Below, piece after piece: positions 42,435-53,407 of a stretch of 64,000 nucleotides of DNA. The stretch comes from Cryoendolithus antarcticus (lineage: Eukaryota; Ascomycota; Dothideomycetes; Cladosporiales; Cladosporiaceae). The stretch lies in contig NAJO01000032.1 of the NCBI GenBank assembly GCA_002077065.1, positions 62,001 through 126,000 of the forward strand, read 5' to 3'. Positions within the stretch are counted from its first letter, which is position 1. Every line of letters starts with the position of its first letter. The notes below the pieces were generated by a model. That model saw only the letters and a list, made by a program, of their open reading frames with translations, was not told the DNA's origin and made no database searches. The translations under genes were made by a program, and so were the position numbers.

Positions 42435-43913
42435 ATGGCTGAAGTACAGACGAGCAGAGTCACTGCGCTCGCCCAAGAGTGGAAATCTACCCTTGGCGCA
42501 GTTCAGAGAGGCGATGCAGTATTCCAGGCAAGTCGGGCCATGGATACTACACTCCCGAATGGTTTATAACTAACAGCCGTACAGCAATTGATCGATCTTG
42601 TCGGAGCTCTTGCACATGAGCGTGATAAACTCCAAGCCAAGTGTGATCGGCAAGATTTTGAGTGTGACAGTTTGGTGACGAGATTGAAAGCCTGTGAAGA
42701 AAGTACCTCAACGCTCCAGAAGCAACGAGTAGGCACATACGAGTACGCAAAGCTTATCTGCGGAGACTGACTCGGCGTAGGACTGCAAGCCTTTTGTTAT
42801 AGTGTTGCTCGATGGCGATAATACGCTGGTAAGTTCACGCCCCCCCAATCTCAAGGCCATGGTCTGATCTCACTATAGTTCTGCAACCGCTATGTTCAGG
42901 CTGGCGTGGCCGGAGGGATCGAAGCTGCTGCTGCGCTTCGCAATGTCATCAAGACACAATTGATCCAAGCCAAGCGTTTCGAGGAGCATTGGGAGATTTG
43001 CATCCGAGCGTACATAAACGCCGATGGACTCGCTCGGACGTATCGCCGTTGCGGCATCGTTGCTGGTGAAGATACATTCCGCGATTTCGTGCGTGGGTTC
43101 AACAAGGCCATGAGTTTGGTGGAGTTGATTGATGCCGGTGACGACAAGGAAGCAGCGGATACCCGCATTCAGAGTAAGCACATCGTGTATTCAGGCTCGT
43201 CATACAGCGACTGACCTCAGCTGTTCCTAGAGACCTTTGAGGTCTTCTACCCAAATCAGCATTGCAAGCAGCTCGTTCTAGCTGTTTCTGGAGATCGAAG
43301 CTACACCGGATTCTTACGCCCATACGTATCATTGAAGGGATTCGAAGATCGCGTCAGCTTTGTCGAAGCTTTACCATTCACAAGGGATATGGTGGACTTG
43401 ACCACAGGCCTCCTCAGATTTCGAGCCCCGAAATTGCTTCGGAATGACAAGCTCGTCGTGATCACTCAATCTTCAGCATCAGAAGCTTCGCAGTCTGCAC
43501 CATCGACGGGTACATATGCTACTGCGGTAGCCTTACCACGTCAGACGATGCCAGCAGCTTCGCCGATGACCACCGGAGCGGCAACGCCGCCGGCATATGG
43601 CAACACGACTCAGGCTGTTCTGCCGTTGTGGACGAGTCATGCCATCAGGAGGAATGCGCACGGCGAACGCATCGACGAGCCCGTACCATCTGACAGTGTG
43701 TTGCGCGAAACCTTCATGTCACTTCCAATCAGGCTGTGCTTCGATCACTACCTCAGAACTTGTACTCGCGCTTCTTGCGATAAGAATCATGAGATTAGGA
43801 CGAGTGAGCTTGGTCGCACTACCCTTCTCTCCATGGCTCGCAACCTGAAGTGTCGTAAACAGGACTGCATCGATCCTACCTGTTATCATGGCCACCGCGG
43901 AACAACAGTCTGA
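42435..43913 (+). CDS. Coiled-coil, LDGD-domain and CCCH-like zinc finger protein
   Basis: Five exons (42435-42527, 42585-42728, 42781-42828, 42879-43173, 43231-43913) encode 420 residues. Intron 1 uses a GC donor (CAG|GCAAGT); the others are GT-AG and 50-57 nt. Residues 15-75 are a coiled coil (ALAHERDKLQAKCDRQDFEC). The third exon carries PFVIVLLDGDNTLF, and later come YINADGLARTYRR, LVELIDAGDDKEAADTRIQ and VLAVSGDRSYTGFLRPY. This matches a fungal family with conserved LxDGD and DAGxxKExAD motifs, similar in pattern to NYN/PIN nucleases (acidic residues at strand ends). A Ser/Thr/Pro linker leads to two C-terminal CCCH-like motifs: CFDHYLRTCTRASCDKNH and CRKQDCIDPTCYHGH. RNA binding or RNA cleavage is a reasonable inference, not shown. 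Confidence 0.83.
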
Positions 43914-44127
43914 AAATCCGGAGTGGCAGGTTTAAGTGATAACGGACCTGGCGAATTGAAGTGGTAAAGGTTGAGGCGGTTGCAAGAGTAGTCATGATCA
44001 TGTGGGAAACATTCCGCGGCATGGGCGTCTAGGCCATCATTAGCTCTCGTTATAAACATTCTCGCATGCATTCTCAACGTGCATGTAAGCTGCGGTCGAG
44101 TTAGCCGAGTCTAGAGAGCCGCAGTGA
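43914..44127. other. Convergent 3' spacer
   Basis: 214 bp between two stops. Nothing recognised. Confidence 0.5.
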
Positions 44128-47100
44128 TTACCTCTCCTTTCCCTTTGCTTCAGTGCCCGCAATCTCACTATCCAGACTCTCGTCACTCGGATTCAGGGCC
44201 TTGAATGAAAAATCCATCTGCCCGACCAGGTTCCTCACATGCCCAGCCAAAAGTTCAATGTCTCCAGTGATGCACACACCACATATCTGCACCACAGCAA
44301 AGACAGAATACTCTGGCTCAGCGATATGCTTCAAACTCAGGATGCCCTTGTCCATCTTCTGTAGTCTCTGTACGAATGCGAAGGGCTGCGGAAGCTCGAG
44401 GTAAGGCGGCAAGGGCTGGCCGTTCGAAAGTGACGATGAAAGGAGAGCCAAGGTAGAAGTCACTTGGTTGGCGGTCGTTGAGACTGAAGTCAGCAAACGT
44501 CGGAAGTCTTGTGACCAGGCTGAGCGCTCGAACTCGGGCGTGTCGGCTGATGAGAGGGTTTGTGAGGCGTAGATCATGAGGGAGTGGTAATTTAGTATGC
44601 GTTGGACGCATTCGATGATACTGGATAGCCATTGTCAGCAGGAAGCATATCTCACACGCTCGGTGAAACACGTACGCTTGATATTCCTCGTGAGGAAATT
44701 TGCCGCCTACACTGAAGTTGAACTTCGAGAACGCCGAATTCATCCGCATCTCGTTCAAGAGCATCAAGCTCTTGGTGAACACTTCATTCCTGCTCTTCTC
44801 GAGACGATAGCCATGCGTGCCCTTGACGGTTTCATCGCCCGTCCCATCCTTCAAGCGAGACTTGATAAGCTCCCGAGCCAAGGTGGCAAAGTTGGCCAAA
44901 AGGTACATAGATGCACCGAGATCTTTGCGAAGCTCAGAATTCTCACTCACAGGGTATGGGAAGACCGTCCATACCCAAGCCACGAGCAGACCTGCTGCGA
45001 CTGTCGCGAGGCGATATGGTGCCAGAAGATATGTCGGGTAGAACGGCTGTCCATTTGATTCGGATGCTGTAATGCCGATGGCTTTGACCTGAAGCTCGTA
45101 GCCTACGATCAGCACAGATGTGACGATGCTCAAGATGCCAACTATGACCAGCTTAGGGACCTTGAGCACCAGATAGAAGGCGCAAGTCATCCACAACCAT
45201 AGAAAAACTATAACACCAGCGGTCTTGCCGTCCACGATGTACCAGATGATGTACGATCCGATCATAGCGGCCGCTGTGCCTCCCACGCGAAGAATGAAGT
45301 TGTAGGTCGATTGACCAGATAGTCGGCTCATCGATATGGCGATCATGATCATGCTCCAAAGCAGACGATTGCGCTGGAAGAAGGTCTGCGACGCGTGTAG
45401 ATAATTGATGATTGCCACACTCATCGTGGCACATGCAACTCTGAAGCCGAATGCAGATGCCGGATCTCTGAAGAACGCTGGTATGCCACGCACACGGTTG
45501 CCGAATCGCTCCATCGCGTTTTGTGGCGGTAGATGTTCAGGGTCCTTTCGTCGCTCAAACTCCTGACCCATGTATACAGAGTCTCTTGCACCGTCCTCGA
45601 CATCTTCAAGTAGATGATCGCCTTTTGATGAGTCTGCATGCGTGAACACGGCGATGACCCACTTTCGCATCGTCTTCCCACCAGGCAATATCAGCCGACT
45701 CTTTGCAAGCTTGCCGTCTTGCTTCGACTGATCCGCGAACAAGACAAGATCCAGCGTAGCTTGACCTGCGCGATAGAGTAGATATTCGATGTACAGCATG
45801 AAGAAGAGCTGTCGACGCTGACCTTCGGGCACATTCTCTTTCTCCTTGACAGCGTCCTCCGTGGGCTGGTCGAAGAAGCCATCGGGGAGCTGATGCCCGT
45901 TCTCATGGCACCATCTCTCGAGTGTCACGTGTCGAGACTTGCGAAAGACTTCCAGCTTCTCTCGCAGACTTTCAGCGAACATGGGCGAGCCCGGCGCAGC
46001 TTGTAATGATCTGTTCTCCACGTCCTCCGCCTGGGACTTGGGTGGCTTCACTAACTCTAATGTAACTTGAGCATGCTGAATACCTGATGCGATGTCCTCT
46101 GTGACGATTGCGAACGGTTCATGCAGAGCTCGCATTGTTCGATGAACCGACTCTACTTGCTCCTTATTGATGTCTACTTGCTCCTTTGGTAGATCGATTG
46201 AATCCCAGTGTCCTCGCTGTGCATGTCTGCGCAGGATGTCGACCGCAGAGCTCAGTCCAAGAATTGGAGCGAAGACCATACGCAGTCGCTGCCATAGCTG
46301 CTTGATGTCTTTCGATTCGAGCTTTCCAAATGCAAACTCACGCTTAGCTGACTCAATATCACCGCCCAATTTCGAATGCAGCTCCAACAGCTTCATCAAC
46401 GTGCCATGCAAAGCGTCTGAAGCTGGCGTGTCAAGAGGTCCCGGAGCCTTCATTGGTTTCTTCGACTTCTTTGCGTGCTGCGCCTGCTCCTCGACATGCT
46501 TCGCGTGGAGTTCGATCGGATCAAGTGACTCTAGGCTTTGCATATATTTCGTCTGTACTGCAAGCATCCCGTTAATGCAACCCAGATAGCCCGTCATCTG
46601 CTCGAAAACAACGGTTCGGGAACTGAGTGGCATGAAGAAGAAGTGCACTCCGGTAGAAAGTGCGAGTCCGGAAAGCGTGGTCTCGAGTAGGCGTTTCATG
46701 AAGCTTAAGCTGGCAGTCATGTTTGGAAAGGTAGGACCATAGCTCATGCTGACAATGGTGAAGATCGAGTAAATGATGATCGTCAATTGCAACGCTGGGC
46801 GTTTGATGCGAGCATAATTGATGATGTAAATCTGGGCGAACAACCAGAGGGCACACACAGCTGACGCCGAAGAGTTGTATGCCGTAGGCGACTCGCCGGC
46901 TCGCTTAGTATGAGCCCGAGCTTGCATTGCTGTCCACAGAGCGAGCAGGTTGATTGCAGCACTCACGCAGACGGCGAGTACATTGAGCAACATCGTCTGA
47001 ATGAACTTGCCTCTGGGCATGATAGCCATCCCAAGAACCGAGAAAATTGCCATCAGATATCCCAGTGTTGAGTAATGAGCAGCGACAGCGGGCGCTTGGT

Positions 47101-47332
47101 AGATCGCAATCGCGATCGTGGGCGGCAGCGAGCCCTTGATCATCATGAGGACAGTCATGAGATCCAGACCAGTTTTCTGCCATAGCTGCTTTACCTTCGA
47201 TGTGTTTGGTTCAGATGTCGCTGCTGTCGGTGCAGCTTGCGTCGTATCATGCTGCTTCGCTCGTGCAGACTCGCTGCCGTTCTCGCCACTCCCAGTCCTG
47301 GAGCTGGAGGCGACCTTTTCGGACTCGTCCAT
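44128..47332 (-). CDS. Large membrane protein, aromatic-acid-exporter/BRE4-like
   Basis: Two exons, 47332-44676 and 44620-44128, with a 55-nt intron (GTACGT...CCAG) encode 1049 residues; the join reads EEYQA-IIECVQRILNYHSL. I use the ATG at 47332 (MDESEKVASS) because the codons upstream start at TTG. Two membrane halves are visible: six segments in residues about 55-245 (for example GSLPPTIAIAIYQAPAVAAH, LLNVLAVCVSAAINLLALW) and another set in about 640-800 (YNFILRVGGTAAAMIGSYII, VVFLWLWMTCAFYLV-type). Between and after them are long cytosolic helical regions. This is the architecture of the fungal 'putative ER transporter, 6TM N-terminal' family related to yeast Bre4 and to ArAE exporters. 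Substrate and membrane are unknown. Confidence 0.87.
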
Positions 47333-47829
47333 CTCGACAAGCAAACCCTTGCGGCTGCTCAGATACCGTCACCTGATAAAGCAGGGATGGCGCGTTCAAG
47401 AATCAGTGCCTCTGCTCGCGATTCCAGCTTTCGACATGATGGCTAGAATTGCGTGCAAACTGCTACAATACCTTGTTCTATGACAAAAGACGACGAGAAG
47501 GATGTGATGCACAAGATAGAGGCACTTGTAGCTCACGACAATTGAGTTTATGCACGACGCGCTAGAGGCCGCGCGAATCCGCCAGCATCAAGCAAATCGC
47601 ACCTCAAGAGACGACGAGTGGCCGACGCGACCAGATAGTCAGCACGTAGTTTTCGCAAAGGCGAGTGGCCGAAAAGCGCCTATTGGCGCTGGGTACATAC
47701 CATGTTGAGGGATTGAGGTGGCACGGAGCAAACATTGCTCGCGTCAAGACTGTCGGAGTCAAATCTAGGCCGATCATCCGACGAGCCACAAATTGCACTG
47801 AAATGATAGTGATACAGACATGCTACACC
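47333..47829. other. Intergenic spacer
   Basis: Promoter side of the ArAE/BRE4-like gene and 3' side of the DHH gene. No supported gene. Confidence 0.6.
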
Positions 47830-49260
47830 TTAAGCTTTGGCAAAGTAGCCAGCGAGAGTATTCTTCTGCTTCGCGTCGATCACGCCGGCCTTCTTCTTGG
47901 CGGGACTCTTGCCTTCGCCTCCAGGCTTGTCTACCTTGACCCCGATCTGCATGATCCTCATGAGCTCTTCGAACTCTTCCACTCCAACGATACCGCCAGA
48001 AGCCTGGACATGCCCGCGAGCGAAGTTGTCGCCCAATCGCTCAATGAATGGCCGCTTCTCGGCATCAATATCGACTGACTCAGCTTCTCCACCAGCTGGG
48101 TCGGACATTGCTGCATAGCCTTTCAATGTTTGGATAATATCCACAGCAATCTCCCTGCCCCTTGCGCACCTTGCTATGCGACATGAGAAATTGACTTTGT
48201 CAGGCACGTAGCCCTCATTCGCCACCATAACTATCTCCAGCGCCTTACTCTGCAGGTGGCCAGCCCATCGCGTAGCAATGACCGGATGCACCTGTGCCTC
48301 GCTTCGGATGCGGAATACTGCGATCTTGCCATCCGCTGAGAACTTGGGCGCGGCATGCGTACAGCGCTCGATTTCGGCATTGACTTCCTGTCTCGCAGCA
48401 AGCAAGCGAGGACTCTTAAGGACAGATGATGGTACCTCTGTAGTAGCTAGAGAGTCCCAAGCTGAGATGACATCGTACGTAGCTGTGCGTCGTGGTGCAT
48501 TTACCAACGAGACGATGTCATTTAGCAGCTTCTTGGTGTACTTCTTGAATGTGTCGGTCATCGAAGGGAACGGCGGCTCCCACTTCAGCGTATTGCCGAG
48601 ATCACCATGGGCTCCTACGACGGCTAGCCAGTCACATTTGGCCCGTACTTTGTCGTGAAGCGGCTCACAGATGAGATATGTGAGCAGGGAAGACGTAGCC
48701 ACAGGTGGCGAGTGACACGCTGAGACATGGTCGCTATCCTTGGGGAAGTCCGCCTCAGTGGCGAAGTGGTGGTCGATGACCAGTCCAGTATGTGGTTTGT
48801 CAATGATAGGTGGACCAGACCGACTCCCTTGATCAATCACGAAGACGTAGTCAGGGTCGTACGCTAGCATGCGGGCTCTCTCGACATCATCGAAGACATT
48901 GTTGCCTTTTGACAAGAGGTGCACGTCGATCAGATCCTCGCGCAAGCCAAGTAGGATCAGCGTGTGCCGCAATATAGCTCCTGAGGACAAACCATCAGCA
49001 TCTTTGTCAGGGACAATCAATGTCTTCGTCCCGGACAATGCACTAAAATCAGGTCAGCTACGATTCGTGCTGACCTGCTTGGGATAGCCGGACCACTCCA
49101 TGATTATCTCTCGTGCTCGTTCGATCTGTGTTGTAGGTGCTGGCCATCGCACAGAGCCATCATCCTCCTTGATCTGTGGTGTTGCATGATAGTCAGGTAT
49201 GTCGGGACGGGGCCTCTTTGCAGCAGGTTTGTCTGAGCTAGCAACGGCTTTCCTCTTCAT
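47830..49260 (-). CDS. DHH-family phosphoesterase (RecJ-like)
   Basis: Two exons, 49260-49075 and 49023-47830, encode 459 residues. The 51-nt intron ends at an AAG acceptor; the nearer TTTTAG would make a 32-nt intron and a wrong frame. The join gives YPKQ-TLIVPDKDADGLSSG. The N-terminus is basic (MKRKAVASSDKPAAKRPRP), a possible nuclear signal. DHH motifs: DKDADGLSSG (motif I), DYVFVIDQGSRSG, LVIDHHFATE (the DHH itself) and GAHGDLGNT, all metal-binding. The C-terminal half has the DHHA1-like pattern (KVNFSCRIARCARG, ARGHVQASGGIVGVEEFEEL). The final KKNTLAGYFAKA-like end resembles a PCNA-interacting or similar peptide (KQKNTLAGYF), which is a guess. Reaction is phosphoester hydrolysis; the substrate, nucleotide or polynucleotide, is not decided by sequence. 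Confidence 0.88.
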
Positions 49261-50630
49261 CACAGCACTCAGTGTACTGCGAGTAGCTGATAGATTTCGC
49301 ACTTGCGCTGTACGAAGTGCTATGACTCTGCAATATGATGTCTGTTGTGTCGAATGGCGAGCAAGTGGAACAAGGCGATGGCACAGGACTCACATCCAGG
49401 GCTCTGTCACACACTTGTGGACAATAACGAGAAAGAGCGATGCGTGTCAGTACCTACGTCGCGACCCTCTTCAATCAGCGCCGTTCTATATGCAACAGTG
49501 ATCTGAGTATCGTGTTACTGTTGGCTTGATGACGCGAGAGTGAGAGGAAGTGGTGGTCCGTGAGGACCGTTAGAATGCCATCAGCCTGCCTGGCAAGTGC
49601 AGGATGCAGGCGGATGGCAGCGATAGCGATAGGTGTTTCGGCGTCGGCGAGACTTAGTCTCATGCTTTCGACCTCGAGACGTTGACAGTGTGTTATCGCC
49701 ATCGACTCGGGCGCTGTCTGTTTTGTGTGAGAGGTGGATCCGTATGATTACGGAGGGCATTTCCGCCCCCGCGCCTATGCAAAGAGAGGCTTGGGAGTCG
49801 AGGCGGATGGTGATGTTCCGAGGCTGAACTCTCACAAGGCGACCGCAATCGTACAGTCCCATCCTGTGCCGCGAGATACTGCGCTGTGAGAAGTCGCAAT
49901 CCTCGCAATTATCAGACGAACCGCCCAACAGCAGTGTGCTGAGCCGCAAAAGGCTATTAGCCTCAAAGGAGGGGAGCTGTGCGGAGAATACCCCAGCCAA
50001 TTACGACCCCCAGGAATCCTTCGCATGCAAGCCTCTGTCTGACACAGCTCCACGCTCAGAGCTGCTTGTCTGGAGAAGGAGTGAGGTTACAGAAAGTGAT
50101 CCGCTGCCAGGTTCCCCTCCATACCTCGCGGCCAGACCTTCTCCGTCTCGAACCTTGTCCACATACCGCGTATTGCGAACTTGATATCGAGCTACAGAGC
50201 CTCCACAATCTTGAACGCTCTGCTCAGGCCACCTTTACTTGTTTTTGCTAATTCTCCTCGTACGGGCGCAACCGACAGCCGAGCTGACCTCGTCTTTACG
50301 GTGTCGCTGAGCCTCATTCTGTGGAGCTCTGGAGCTTATCCCGGGACCATCGTGTGATCGTGCGACTGGCCCTGACATTATTGCGGCTTAACAACGCTGT
50401 ATCTTGCGCAGCCTTGTCGATCTGTCGGTGAGTGGACCACTCACGCGGTTTCAAGCAAGGCCGCCCGCGCCGCGCGACACTTTATCGGCAATAGTACCTG
50501 GTCCGGGCAGGAACCTATTACGAGGGGCAAGATCCTCGTCGCGCGGACGGGCAAGGTATCGCCGTAACAGCGTGCGATCGCGCGACATTCTCCGCCTTGC
50601 GATTAGCTCAAGGCATATCCGCCGCTCTGT
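49261..50630. other. Long divergent region DHH gene / C2H2 factor
   Basis: The largest gene-free stretch (1370 bp). Open frames of up to 139 codons (49581-50000, - strand) lack start context, coding bias and recognisable domains. It probably holds the promoter and a long leader of the zinc-finger gene. No RNA gene recognised. Confidence 0.55.
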
Positions 50631-52392
50631 ATGTCTGATGACAAGTACGACAACCAGGACTATTTCCCCAAGGACGAAGTTTTGAGGCCCATACTACGGT
50701 CCATAATCCCCGAAGCGGGAGAGGAAGTGGAGGGGTCAGCAGAGCCGCAGTCTCCATCACCTGCCTCTGGCGTTGTCTGCCCTGATATCAATATTCTCTT
50801 CGACCCTCACGGGCATCGGCCTGATTTGGAGTTCCGAATAGGCGAACGTGGTGAAGCTGTAAGCGCTCCAGCGCTACAGGAGTCTGGCATCAACACTGAC
50901 GACGAGCCACCGCCTGCTCACGCCAGCACTGCTCGGACTGATGAGATGAGCGTACAGCAGTCTGGCGAAGAGGCTATTGTCGATGCTGCAGTGACCGGCG
51001 CAGCTCCCGATGGACCCCCAATCCCATCTACTGGATCAGACCGGCCTGTGCTTGAGAAACGCGAGCGGAGCACCGACTTGGCCACGAGGACGAAAGTGAG
51101 CCGGATCGATTCAGCACAGAGCGATGGCTCGCGATTACCCAGCAGTGCGAAGCCGCTTTCAGCACCGCCGCTGAAATTGGAGACTGCTCAGTCACATGAC
51201 GAGCGCGACCAGAATGGCAGGCTTGAGAGACTTCACTCACAATCAGCAGGCGCGCTAAAAGACGGGCCGCCACAGCACGAATCCACTTCACCTATTGCAC
51301 AGTCAGCTACCACGACACTGCCATCTTTCCAGAAGACTTTCGGAGAAGTGCCAATGGTGGGTCTCGCAAAGCTGGCCGAGGCCGCAGTGCGCGAAGGCAC
51401 ACAGCAGCAGCAGGCATACGCACGGCACCACAGTCAATCGTTCGGATCAGTGACTTCTCCCATGTCCCCGATTCTCTCTCACCATCAGCAATACCCACCA
51501 CACGCCCACCCCTCCCCCGCTCCGTACTATACGCCGAACTTCACCGCGCGCTCGCCAACGAACACGGTGGGCGCGAGCACGATCGGAGAAAGCCCCCATC
51601 CATACGGTTCGCCTCAATTGTACGCTCATACGCCGCACTTCAGTCCTTTCTCGCAACGTCGACCCTCGGGCGCGCAGGATGGACTACCTCCTGTACCTAT
51701 GCTACCGTCTGCTTCTTCAAGTGGCGAAAGTCACAATGGCTATGCCGGCTCCAGCACGGATGGCTACAGCACTGCAAACACTACCCCGGTTGATCAAGCG
51801 CAACTTCCAGATGGGACTCCGCGACCGCCTGCTGTAGCCACCATGCTGCCACTCCCAGCGGGCATGGCCCCTCCACCTCTTCATATGCTCTACGGACCAT
51901 ACACTTGCGATGAGGTCGGCTGCACAGCCGCTCCGTTCCAGACACAGTACTTACTCACGTGAGTGTCACCTCTATCTCTACTGTATTGTGCTATATTGAC
52001 TCAATGCCAGATCCCACAAACACGTTCACAGTCCATCGCGACCGCATTACTGCCCAGTCGAGGGCTGCGTACGCGCTGCAGGAGGCAAAGGCTTCAAGCG
52101 CAAGAACGAGATGATCCGGCATCGTCTTGTTCACGAGAGCCCCGGCTATGTGTGTCCATTCTGCACGGACCGAGAGCACAAGTACCCACGACCGGACAAT
52201 CTGCAGAGGTAAGTCGTTCCGCTTCGCTCGGTACCGAGTGCATAGCTGACATGATAATCGATTAGGCACGTCAAGGTACATCACAGTGACAAGCAATCCG
52301 ACGACCTGCGGCTCAGAGGAGTGCTGGAGAAGCGAGCTGATGGTAACGGGAAGGCGAGACGGCGCAGGACCGGTGCTGCAGGTGATGGGTAG
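50631..52392 (+). CDS. C2H2 zinc-finger transcription factor
   Basis: Three exons (50631-51958, 52011-52208, 52266-52392), introns 52 and 57 nt, encode 550 residues. Residues 1-420 are disordered and rich in Ser/Pro/Gln/His, with QQQQAYARHHSQS, typical of activation regions. The C-terminal 120 residues hold three fingers: YTCDEVGCTAAPFQTQYLLT..SHKHVH, YCPVEGCVRAAGGKGFKRKN..RHRLVH and YVCPFCTDREHKYPRPDNLQ..RHVKVHH. The two splice sites cut the first and third finger, and only the spliced reading completes them. A basic tail (RRRRTGAAGDG) follows, a likely nuclear signal. The finger set matches a conserved filamentous-fungal family of putative regulators whose target genes I cannot name. The long upstream spacer suits a regulated developmental gene. 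Confidence 0.9.
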
Positions 52393-53407
52393 GTCTTTGA
52401 AATCGAAAACGGCGTTCGGTCACGATTGTAGATGTCTCCTCGAAAGGATGCGAGATCATGCCTCATGTCTGGATGATGGCGAAGAGGGCCGGGGAGCCGC
52501 GCTTTTCGATACAGTAGATGAATTGCATGCCCGTGCATGACGAGCCCGCAGGGCTGAAGATGCTGCACAGTAAGCTTCCTTCTCAAACCATGTCGAGAAG
52601 CCTTCCACGGTGTCGTCTAATCCGCGAGTGCTGGTGGTCGTCATGCGGAGGCGTACCGTGCGCTCCATCGATCATCTGTAGCAATCAGCCTGAGCATGTG
52701 ATCACAACAACGCCCCGGTCGAGCCTCCGCATTTGACCTCGTGGCGTTTCGCTATGATTATCCGCTAGCATCCTGCACAGATAACGCTTGGCAAGACCCG
52801 CAAGAGTCTGGGCCCGCCCAGGGCTGGATCGATCTCCCTCCTACTCCGGTATGGATGAGACGTGAGGCTGAACTTCTGTGTTCACAGGTGTCAGACATTC
52901 CACTGTGCTGTCCGACATCTTCTGCTACGTTCCGGATAACAGCATACACTGTTGTTGACTTAACTCACTCCTCTTTGCTCAAACTTCCCTCTGGCCCCGC
53001 TACTGTACTGCACCCAAGACCGGTACCGCGGTACATCATGCACGAACATTGAGACCGCATCTGGAATACTATCACGCACCTCTTCGGACTTGTGTACAAC
53101 GCCTCCCCGCTGTAGGGCCGCGCATTCATCAAGACCTTGCTCATCTGGGCTGGAGCTGAATTCAATTGCGGATCTACATTCACGGGACCGGGACTATTTT
53201 GTATCTCTTGTATTGACTGTTTCCTGTCATTTGCCTTAAGCAATGCGCGTGTAGTTGATCACGGGTAGCTTCGGAGTCGGCGAGCAAACGGATCTCACGC
53301 CACGTTAGGCCACGGCGTACATCAGCTGATATCCTGTCATTCACCACTGCGAGCCAGCTGGACGCTGATCCAGTCTACTTATTACTTGACCGCGCGATCC
53401 GGCCAAC
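52393..53407. other. Intergenic spacer
   Basis: 1015 bp between two + strand genes. A 103-codon open frame starting at a GTG (52741-53052) has no recognisable content and is not called. No repeat array or RNA gene seen. Confidence 0.55.

Noticed and set aside
49043..49074. 32-nt intron in the DHH gene (TTTTAG acceptor)
   Set aside because: Too short and gives the wrong frame; the 51-nt intron to the AAG acceptor restores the DHH reading.
49581..50000. 139-codon open frame on the - strand
   Set aside because: No coding bias or domain; several alternative frames equally open.
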